Source: Candidatus Desantisbacteria bacterium CG1_02_38_46
Lineage (GTDB): Bacteria; Desantisbacteria; UBA1551; UBA1559
Assembly: GCA_001871015.1 (NCBI GenBank)
Contig: MNUO01000099.1
Span: forward strand, 1-17,610
Reading direction: 5' to 3'
DNA length: 17,610 bases
Position numbers and translations under genes: made by a program. Below, in pieces: positions 9,198 through 14,264 of this stretch. The first letter of the stretch is position 1. Each line of letters opens with the position of its first letter. The notes under the pieces are model-generated. The model had not been told where the DNA came from. It worked only from the letters and a program-made list of their open reading frames with translations, and ran no database searches.

Positions 9198-9256
9198 CAG
9201 TCATTGCGACCCCCCCGCTTGTCTGCGACAAGCAGACGGGGGGGGGAAGCAATCTC
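9194..9256 (-). repeat. Palindromic repeat family A, copy 2 (inverted)
   Basis: Reverse complement of the element at 6707-6768 with the same outer ends (ATGACAGTCATTGCGA on the left, GAAGCAATCTC on the right). The homopolymer runs differ: 7 C and 9 G here, against 8 C and 7 G in copy 1. It occupies almost the whole gap between the kinase stop and the HEAT gene, whose ribosome site (GGAGGGG, 9257-9263) lies just beyond. Its minus strand encodes the same [12 protein letters not shown] peptide that copy 1 adds to MnmE. Confidence 0.9.
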
Positions 9257-9266
9257 GGAGGGGAAT

Positions 9267-9935
9267 ATGAAAAAAATAAACATTATTCTAATGACTTTTG
9301 TGTTGGCATCAATTACCGTTTACACTTCTTATTGTGAAAATGTAGATGTTTTGGAATCAAATGTAATCAATCTTTCAAATGCAGGCAAGAATAACAAAGC
9401 CATAGATGAATACAAAAAACTCTTCAATTTAACCAGGATACATAATTTAGATCTATTGCGCAAAATTACAATTGGAAGTCTAAGAGATGAAAATCCTTTT
9501 ATGAGAGCAGGGGGTGCTATTGCCGCAGGACAATTAGGGAACAACAGAGCAGCGCCACTTTTAAAACTTAATCTAAGCGATAAAGATATGTGGGTGCGCA
9601 TCTGGACCGCCATTTCCATAAGCGAAGTGGATGGTAAGGGTGCCTTACCTGATTTGATTAGATTGTTAAAGGATAGAATTGATTTTGTCAGGATTTCAGC
9701 CGTGGTTTCGCTTGGAAGAATTGGTGATTCTTCAATTATACCTGACATTGCCGAAATGTTGAATGACAGAAATCCAAATGTGCGACAGATGGCTGCTATA
9801 GCCCTGGGAAGAATCGGAGATAAAAGTGCTATTCCATATCTTGAAAAAACACTTCTTAATGATAATGATATGTGGGCAAGACTTGCAGCGGTAGCATCGC
9901 TTGAGAAATTGGCCAGTGGGGGAGGGTCAAAATAA
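9267..9935 (+). CDS. Exported HEAT-repeat protein
   Basis: 222 residues. Residues 1-23 form a signal peptide (MKKINIILMTFVLASITVYT then SYC); the cysteine context is not a good lipobox, so secretion rather than lipidation is the simpler reading. From about residue 76 there are four full and one partial HEAT/PBS-lyase-type repeats of about 31 residues (76-104, 107-136, 138-167, 169-198, 201-217), with recurring AxxALGxIGDxxAIPxL-like units. Such arrays mediate protein-protein binding; no enzymatic motif is visible. ATG 9267 was chosen because GGAGGGG precedes it; an in-frame TTG at 9204 would translate the palindromic repeat and destroy the signal peptide. The stop lies inside the next intergenic repeat. 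Confidence 0.8.
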   Translation: MKKINIILMTFVLASITVYTSYCENVDVLESNVINLSNAGKNNKAIDEYKKLFNLTRIHNLDLLRKITIGSLRDENPFMRAGGAIAAGQLGNNRAAPLLKLNLSDKDMWVRIWTAISISEVDGKGALPDLIRLLKDRIDFVRISAVVSLGRIGDSSIIPDIAEMLNDRNPNVRQMAAIALGRIGDKSAIPYLEKTLLNDNDMWARLAAVASLEKLASGGGSK

Positions 9936-9992
9936 GAACCCCTTCGAGAACCTTGTTTCTCGGAACAAAACGTCGTGGGTGTGTCAAAATAA
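9926..9992. repeat. Intergenic repeat family B, copy 1
   Basis: Shares AAAATAAGAACC, AGAACCTTGTTTYTCG and GTCGTRGGTGTGTCAAAAT, in that order, with 11188-11267. It is bounded on both sides by the 10-nt direct repeat GTCAAAATAA (9926-9935 and 9983-9992), which could be a target duplication. A CGAGAA/TTCTCG hairpin (9945-9962) lies inside. It exactly spans the gap between the HEAT gene stop and the downstream coding sequence. Confidence 0.75.
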
Positions 9993-10336
9993 AAAAAGTT
10001 TTGTGCTTGATTATTTTAATTGGATTATTGCATTTTTGTGTTCCTGTTCAGGCATTTGAACTTAATGCAAGTCAGGGACAGCATTATCTTTTTTTCTGTT
10101 CCTGGTACATTATGGGGTATTACACACTTTATAATGGTTTCAATTTTTCCAAGGAGGATGCTTCTAAGTATTCTGCACTTACAGCGATAGGCGCAGCAGT
10201 CGTAAAAGAAATTATTGATATCTACAGGACGAATGAGAAAGATAGAAACAATGCTTTCTGGGTGGACACCTCACTTGATTTAGTTTTTGATATGCTTGGA
10301 ATAGGGACAGGGATTGGGTTAGTTCTCCTATTTTAG
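9953..10336 (+). CDS. Small exported/membrane protein, DUF2279/YfiM-like pattern
   Basis: Up to 127 residues. A clear signal peptide (KKVLCLIILIGLLHFCVPVQA, cut after Ala34 of the longest form) is followed by a mature part with two hydrophobic stretches: SALTAIGAAVVKEII (73-87) and LVFDMLGIGTGIGLVLLF (110-127). The KEIIDIY...DTSLDLVFDMLGIGTG pattern resembles YfiM/DUF2279-type proteins (KExxD then DLxxDxxGxxxG); this is a family guess. The start is uncertain. TTG 9953 is the only usual codon ahead of the signal peptide but lies inside the intergenic repeat. The position matching the ATG of the other repeat copy is ATA (9989), which would give an ideal MKKVLC signal peptide. TTG 10001 would shorten the signal peptide's n-region. 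Confidence 0.65.
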   Translation: MFLGTKRRGCVKIKKVLCLIILIGLLHFCVPVQAFELNASQGQHYLFFCSWYIMGYYTLYNGFNFSKEDASKYSALTAIGAAVVKEIIDIYRTNEKDRNNAFWVDTSLDLVFDMLGIGTGIGLVLLF

Positions 10337-10347
10337 AAGAGGAATAG

Positions 10348-11187
10348 ATGCGTATGATTTATGGAGATTCAATTGTTTCTACTGTCGCAAAATTGTGTAT
10401 AACAGCTAATTATAAATTGCGCACAGATGTTAAACAATCCCTGAAAATAGCAGGGAGAAGAGAAAAAGGATTGGCGAAATACGCTCTAAAAACAATTTTA
10501 GAGAACATAGATATTGCCGCAAAAGAACATATTCCCATATGCCAGGATACGGGAATGGCTGTTGTTTTTTTAGAAATAGGACAAGATTTACAAGTTAAAG
10601 GTAATTTGATTGAGGCAGTTCAGGAAGGCGTAAGAATTGGATATAAAAATGGATATTTGCGTTCTTCAGTGATTGATGAACCTCTTGGAGAACGAAGGAA
10701 TACAGGAGACAATACACCGGCAATAATTCACACCAATATTACAGCAGGTGATAAGTTAAAAATTGCAATTTTACCCAAAGGTTTTGGTAGTGAGAACGCA
10801 AGTGCCTTGCAAATGTTTAAGCCAACTGATAGTATGAAAAAAATTGAAAATTTTATTATAGAAACTGTTCGAAAATACGGACCAAATGCCTGCCCACCCC
10901 TTATAATAGGTGTAGGAATTGGCGGAACATTTGAAAAATGTGCAGAACTGGCAAAGAAATCACTCACAAGACAAATTGGCAAATTAAATAAAGATTTAAA
11001 TTCAAGAAAATTGGAAAAAAGATTACTTAAGAAAATTAATTCTCTGGGTATTGGTCCGGCTGGACTTGGTGGCAAAACCACTGCACTGGCGGTGAACATT
11101 GAAACCTACCCAACCCACATTGCAGGTTTGCCTATAGCAATCAATATTTCCTGCTGGGCACTGCGTCAGGCACAGGCAGTTATATGA
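10348..11187 (+). CDS. Class I fumarate hydratase, alpha subunit
   Basis: N-terminal-type subunit of the two-subunit, oxygen-sensitive [4Fe-4S] fumarase/tartrate dehydratase family, converting fumarate and malate in a forward or reductive TCA cycle. 279 residues. The three cluster cysteines are at Cys65 (PICQDTG), Cys182 (NACPPLIIGVGIGG) and Cys269 (NISCWA). ERRNTGDNTPA and GFGSENASAL are further family blocks. The ribosome site is AGAGGA; ATG 10354 is a possible alternative start. The beta subunit follows, separated by a 76-nt repeat. Fumarase and tartrate dehydratase cannot be told apart with certainty by eye; the housekeeping context favours fumarase. Confidence 0.93.
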   Translation: MRMIYGDSIVSTVAKLCITANYKLRTDVKQSLKIAGRREKGLAKYALKTILENIDIAAKEHIPICQDTGMAVVFLEIGQDLQVKGNLIEAVQEGVRIGYKNGYLRSSVIDEPLGERRNTGDNTPAIIHTNITAGDKLKIAILPKGFGSENASALQMFKPTDSMKKIENFIIETVRKYGPNACPPLIIGVGIGGTFEKCAELAKKSLTRQIGKLNKDLNSRKLEKRLLKKINSLGIGPAGLGGKTTALAVNIETYPTHIAGLPIAINISCWALRQAQAVI

Positions 11188-11267
11188 AAATAAGAACCTT
11201 TCGGTCGCCTTGGGCGACCTCAAGAACCTTGTTTTTCGTGGGTGAAGTCGTAGGTGTGTCAAAATGA
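11188..11267. repeat. Intergenic repeat family B, copy 2
   Basis: Same ends and order of blocks as 9926-9992, with an extra perfect hairpin GGTCGCC-TTG-GGCGACC (11203-11219) that copy 1 lacks. It starts directly after the fumarase alpha stop and ends GTGTCAAAATGA, so the beta-subunit ATG (11264) is part of the repeat. Its AGGTG (11252-11256) is the only candidate ribosome site for that gene. Confidence 0.75.
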
Positions 11268-11797
11268 GAAAAATTAAACTTCCCTTGGAAGATAAAGTTT
11301 TAAATTCTCTTAAAATCGGAGAGATTGTTTTGCTTAATGGAATTATTTACACTGCCAGAGATGCCGCACACAAAAGGATGATTAAGAAATTACCCTTTGA
11401 TATAAGAGGGCAGGTTATTTATTATGCCGGTCCAACCCCTGCGCCACCAGGAAGAGTGATTGGTTCCTGTGGACCAACTACCAGCGCAAGGATGGATATT
11501 TACACCCCCCTGCTACTGAAGATGGGCCTGAAAGGGATGATTGGGAAAGGAAATCGTTCAAGCGATGTGATAAAAGCAACTAAGAAATATAAAGCAATTT
11601 ATTTCGTTGCCATTGGCGGAGCAGGAGCATTACTTTCAAAGAAAATTAAATCTGCAAAAATTATTGCTTATAGAAATTTAGGTCCTGAAGCAATTTATAA
11701 ATTGGAAGTGGAGGATTTTCCAGTCATTGTAGGTATAGATTCTTTTGGCAAAAACATTTTTAAAAAAAGTAGTGGCAGAGTTTACTCTGCCTTTTAA
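11264..11797 (+). CDS. Class I fumarate hydratase, beta subunit
   Basis: C-terminal-type subunit that completes the active site of the two-subunit class I fumarase. 177 residues, normal for the family. Visible: [28 protein letters not shown] (70-78, substrate-binding loop), [20 protein letters not shown] and [16 protein letters not shown]. The ATG is supplied by the intergenic repeat at 11188-11267, with only a weak AGGTG as ribosome site. It follows the alpha gene in the same direction, so both are probably on one transcript. Confidence 0.94.
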   Translation: MRKIKLPLEDKVLNSLKIGEIVLLNGIIYTARDAAHKRMIKKLPFDIRGQVIYYAGPTPAPPGRVIGSCGPTTSARMDIYTPLLLKMGLKGMIGKGNRSSDVIKATKKYKAIYFVAIGGAGALLSKKIKSAKIIAYRNLGPEAIYKLEVEDFPVIVGIDSFGKNIFKKSSGRVYSAF

Positions 11798-11811
11798 GAA
11801 AGAGAGGTTTT

Positions 11812-12552
11812 ATGCGTCTGGACGGAAGATTGAACGATAAATTGAGGAATATAAAAATTACCAGAAATTTCATCAAATATGCTGAAGGTTCTGCCCTTAT
11901 TGAAATGGGTAATACAAAAATTATCTGTACTGCAACAATTAATGAAAAAGTTCCTCCATTTTTAAAAGATACAGGAGAAGGTTGGCTGACAGCTGAATAC
12001 GGGATGTTACCCAGGTCAAGCTCTGTCAGGATTCCCCGTGAAAGTTATGGAAGAATTGCTGGACGGACTCAGGAAATTCAGAGGTTAATAGGGCGGGCAT
12101 TGAGAGCAGTAACTGACCTTAGAACTTTTGGGGAAAGGACTATAATAATTGACTGTGATGTTTTTCAGGCTGATGGTGGAACGCGAACTGCTTCAATTAC
12201 AGGAGGTTTTATAGCACTCGTAGATGCAATTAACTATTTAAAAAGGAGCGGGATACTGACGAGATGGCCCATCTATGATTTTGTAGCAGCAGTGAGCGTA
12301 GGTATTATGAAGGAGAACTTATTGCTCGATTTATCATATGAAGAGGATTATAAGGCAGATGTAGATATGAATCTTGTGATGACCGGTAGTAGTGAAATTG
12401 TAGAAATTCAGGGAACCGCTGAAGGAATGCCATTTAACAAGGAACAAATGGATAAACTTCTTGTGCTTGGTGAGAAGGGAATTAAAGAAATTATTACAGT
12501 TCAAAAAGAAATATTAGGTGAAATTGAAATGGCAAGGCGACAGAGTTTTTAA
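11812..12552 (+). CDS. rph: Ribonuclease PH
   Basis: Phosphorolytic 3'-5' exoribonuclease that trims tRNA 3' extensions. 246 residues, full length. It begins [11 protein letters not shown] and shows the phosphate-binding and arginine-rich region [15 protein letters not shown]...[20 protein letters not shown], then [19 protein letters not shown] and [11 protein letters not shown]. The ribosome site is AAAGAGAGG upstream of ATG 11812. rdgB follows 1 nt after the stop, a common bacterial pairing. The substrates of this enzyme, tRNA 3' ends, are exactly where the unusual elements downstream sit; a link is only suggestive. Confidence 0.97.
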   Translation: MRLDGRLNDKLRNIKITRNFIKYAEGSALIEMGNTKIICTATINEKVPPFLKDTGEGWLTAEYGMLPRSSSVRIPRESYGRIAGRTQEIQRLIGRALRAVTDLRTFGERTIIIDCDVFQADGGTRTASITGGFIALVDAINYLKRSGILTRWPIYDFVAAVSVGIMKENLLLDLSYEEDYKADVDMNLVMTGSSEIVEIQGTAEGMPFNKEQMDKLLVLGEKGIKEIITVQKEILGEIEMARRQSF

Positions 12553-12553
12553 T

Positions 12554-13141
12554 ATGGAAATTGTGCTGGCGACAAATAACTTGGATAAAGTCAGGGAAAT
12601 AAAGCGTATTTTACAAGGTTTAAATGTAAAGATTCTAACCCTTAAAGATTTTTCCTCTATACCAAAAGTGAAAGAAGACGGCAAAACTCTGAGAGAAAAT
12701 GCAATTAAGAAAGCAGTTACAATTGCGTGCAAAACCGCAAGGATTGCCCTTGCAGATGATTCTGGTCTGGAAGTGAATGTCCTTGGTAGTAGGCCTGGAG
12801 TGATTTCTTCGAGGTTTGCAGGGTCAGGATGCACCTATAATGACAATAACAGAAAACTCTTGAGGTTGATGCAAGATGTGCCATTTTCTAAAAGACAGGC
12901 TCGTTTTGTTTGTGTGATTGCTATTGCCAGGCCAAACGGCAAAACAAGAACTGTAAAAGGAATTTGTAGAGGGAAAATAGCAATGGAAATTCGTGGCAGA
13001 CAAGGTTTTGGGTATGACCCTGTTTTCATCCCTTGCGGATACAAAAAAACCTTTGCAGAGGTGGGTTTAAAAATTAAAAATAAAATTAGCCACAGGGCAA
13101 AAGCATTGCTGAAAGCAAAAAAAATCCTGGCAAATTTTTAA
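12554..13141 (+). CDS. rdgB: XTP/dITP diphosphatase (RdgB/HAM1)
   Basis: House-cleaning pyrophosphatase that removes dITP, XTP and ITP from the nucleotide pool. 195 residues. It shows ATNNLDKVREI at the N-terminus (substrate loop), ADDSGLEV with the metal-binding acidic residues, GRQGFGYDPVF and the C-terminal SHRAKAL. ATG 12554 was chosen, directly after the rph stop; an in-frame ATG at 12518 lies within rph and would add an unlikely 12-residue leader. The tRNA promoter begins 1-2 nt after the stop. Confidence 0.96.
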   Translation: MEIVLATNNLDKVREIKRILQGLNVKILTLKDFSSIPKVKEDGKTLRENAIKKAVTIACKTARIALADDSGLEVNVLGSRPGVISSRFAGSGCTYNDNNRKLLRLMQDVPFSKRQARFVCVIAIARPNGKTRTVKGICRGKIAMEIRGRQGFGYDPVFIPCGYKKTFAEVGLKIKNKISHRAKALLKAKKILANF

Positions 13142-13142
13142 C

Positions 13143-13171
13143 TTGATTTATTTGATATAATGTGGTATAAT
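13143..13171 (+). promoter_or_regulatory. Sigma70-type promoter for the tRNA array
   Basis: TTGATT (13143-13148), a 17-nt spacer, and a perfect TATAAT (13166-13171), ending 9 nt before tRNA-Pro. An overlapping TTGATA at 13152 has poor spacing. It is the clearest promoter in the window and may drive all seven tRNAs and possibly the large gene downstream. Confidence 0.85.
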
Positions 13172-13180
13172 TATTTCATA

Positions 13181-13255
13181 CGGGGTGTGGCGCAGCTGGC
13201 TTAGCGCGCTTGCTTTGGGAGCAAGAGGTCCCCGGTTCAAATCCGGGCACCCCGA
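13181..13255 (+). tRNA. tRNA-Pro(UGG)
   Basis: Full cloverleaf: acceptor CGGGGTG/CACCCCG, anticodon loop TTTGGGA with TGG at 34-36, T-arm CCCGG-TTCAAAT-CCGGG, discriminator A. CCA is not encoded. First gene of the array. Confidence 0.97.
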
Positions 13256-13266
13256 TTTAGGAAAAT

Positions 13267-13285
13267 GGGGACAGGGTCTATTTTG
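13267..13285. repeat. GGGGACAGG motif between tRNA-Pro and tRNA-Arg
   Basis: TGGGGACAGGGTCTATTTTG is the third occurrence of the GGGGWCAGG-then-T-rich motif (others at 3810 and 8186). No hairpin is apparent here. The remainder of the 46-nt gap is featureless. Confidence 0.45.
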
Positions 13286-13301
13286 AGCATTTCAAGAATG
13301 T

Positions 13302-13375
<74 letters not shown>

Positions 13376-13383
13376 AATTAAAT

Positions 13384-13462
13384 GGTGAGCGTAGCTCAGC
13401 CCGGTTAGAGCACTTGGCTGTGGCCCAAGCGGTCGGGGGTTCAAATCCCCTCGCTCACCCCA
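13384..13462 (+). tRNA. tRNA-His(GUG)
   Basis: Anticodon loop CTGTGGC (GTG), acceptor GTGAGCG/CGCTCAC (13385-13391 with 13452-13458). G at -1 (13384) faces C73 (13459), the histidyl identity pair. CCA is encoded (13460-13462). Confidence 0.97.
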
Positions 13463-13483
13463 GTCAAAGAAAGAACATAAAGT

Positions 13484-13561
13484 GCGCCTGTAGCTCAGTT
13501 GGATTAGAGCGGTGGCCTTCGAAGCCATAGGTCGGGCGTTCGAGTCGCCCCAGGCGCGCCA
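13484..13561 (+). tRNA. tRNA-Arg(UCG)
   Basis: Acceptor GCGCCTG/CAGGCGC, anticodon loop CTTCGAA (TCG), discriminator G (13558) and encoded CCA (13559-13561). Nearly the same body as the UCU isoacceptor upstream, suggesting duplication and anticodon-arm divergence. Confidence 0.97.
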
Positions 13562-13570
13562 AAATATAAG

Positions 13571-13642
13571 GCGCTGCTAGCTCAATGGTAGAGCAGTTCC
13601 CTCTTAAGGAAAAGGTTGCAGGTTCAAGTCCTGCGCAGCGCA
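13571..13642 (+). tRNA. tRNA-Lys(CUU)
   Basis: Acceptor GCGCTGC/GCAGCGC, anticodon loop CTCTTAA (CTT), T-arm GCAGG-TTCAAGT-CCTGC, discriminator A. The first 3' end continues CTTT rather than CCA. A second copy of its 3' end at 13788-13807 does carry CCA. The anticodon stem has one mismatch (G27-A43). Confidence 0.93.
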
Positions 13643-13807
13643 CTTTAATGCCCAGACAGGACTTGAAAGACACTTTCCGCCACTGGTAAAGCGACGCCCT
13701 GCACACAGGCGGAGCGTCAGGAAAGTGTCCCGGCTCTGGGCAAATCCGAAATTGTTGCCCGGTTCTATTGAGGATTTGCAAAGGACCAAGTCCTGCGCAG
13801 CGCACCA
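13643..13807 (+). repeat. tRNA-tail element 1 (Lys), ending in duplicated tRNA 3' end
   Basis: A 145-nt insert plus a second copy of AAGTCCTGCGCAGCGCA (13788-13804; first copy 13626-13642), followed by CCA. CAGGACTTGAA (13657-13667) is the exact reverse complement of the tRNA-Lys T-arm segment TTCAAGTCCTG (13623-13633). Internal stems: TGCCCAGA/TCTGGGCA (13649-13656 with 13735-13742), GACACTTTCC/GGAAAGTGTC (13669-13678 with 13720-13729), GCAAATCC/GGATTTGC (13740-13747 with 13772-13779). It shares CGCCACTGGTAAAGCGA and GCGTCAG with the other two elements, with an 18-nt hairpin CGCCCTGCACACAGGCGG inserted between them. No ORF of note. Confidence 0.85.
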
Positions 13808-13808
13808 A

Positions 13809-13889
13809 GCGAGGGTGGCGGAATGGAATACGCGTACGGCTTAGGACCGTATGCCGAAAGGCTTGGGGGTTCAAATCCCTTCCCTCGCA
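13809..13889 (+). tRNA. tRNA-Leu(UAG)
   Basis: Acceptor GCGAGGG/CCCTCGC, anticodon loop CTTAGGA (TAG), long class II variable arm (TGCCGAAAGGCTT), T-arm GGGGG-TTCAAAT-CCCTT with two G-U pairs, discriminator A. CCA is not encoded in either copy of its 3' end. Confidence 0.95.
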
Positions 13890-14017
13890 TTTGCCCAGAT
13901 AGTTAAGGGATTTGAAGCCAACCCGAGCGCCACTGGTAAAGCGAAGCGTCAGTGAGGGTGGCCGGCTTCGGAGGAGGAGTGGAACGACTGGGGAGAAGAA
14001 ATCCCTTCCCTCGCATT
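13890..14017 (+). repeat. tRNA-tail element 2 (Leu), ending in duplicated tRNA 3' end
   Basis: A 107-nt insert plus a second copy of AAATCCCTTCCCTCGCATT (13999-14017; first copy 13873-13891). AAGGGATTTGAA (13905-13916) is the exact reverse complement of the tRNA-Leu segment TTCAAATCCCTT (13871-13882) and can also pair with the duplicated copy. The inner stem is GAAGCC/GGCTTC (13914-13919 with 13964-13969). The 92-nt core 13907-13998 matches 14129-14220 at 90 of 92 positions. TGCCCAGA (13892-13899) is shared with the Lys element. Confidence 0.87.
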
Positions 14018-14037
14018 AAGAAATATATTGAAGAGGT

Positions 14038-14112
<75 letters not shown>

Positions 14113-14240
14113 CTTTCAAACTTAGAGAGGGATTTGAAGCCAACCCGAGCGCCACTGGTAAAGCGAAGCGTCAGCGAGGGTGGCCGGCTTCGGAGGAGGA
14201 GTGGAACGACGGGGGAGAAGAAATCCCGTCTCCCGCTCCA
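14113..14240 (+). repeat. tRNA-tail element 3 (Gly), ending in duplicated tRNA 3' end
   Basis: A 108-nt insert plus a second copy of AAATCCCGTCTCCCGCTCCA (14221-14240; first copy 14093-14112). GGGATTTGAA (14129-14138) is the reverse complement of the tRNA-Gly segment TTCAAATCCC (14091-14100); the preceding GAGA would extend the match if one C were restored (tRNA ...CCCGTCTC). The inner stem is GAAGCC/GGCTTC (14136-14141 with 14186-14191). The core is almost identical to that of element 2. The large gene's ATG follows 24 nt later. Confidence 0.87.
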
Positions 14241-14264
14241 TTTTACAAATGTCAGGAGATAAAA

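Noticed and set aside
9204-9266. Upstream TTG start for the HEAT-repeat gene
   Set aside because: It would translate the palindromic repeat and bury the signal peptide; ATG 9267 has a good ribosome site.
13571-13642. tRNA-Lys as a pseudogene because of the G27-A43 mismatch
   Set aside because: All other helices and conserved bases are intact; one terminal anticodon-stem mismatch is tolerated in functional tRNAs.
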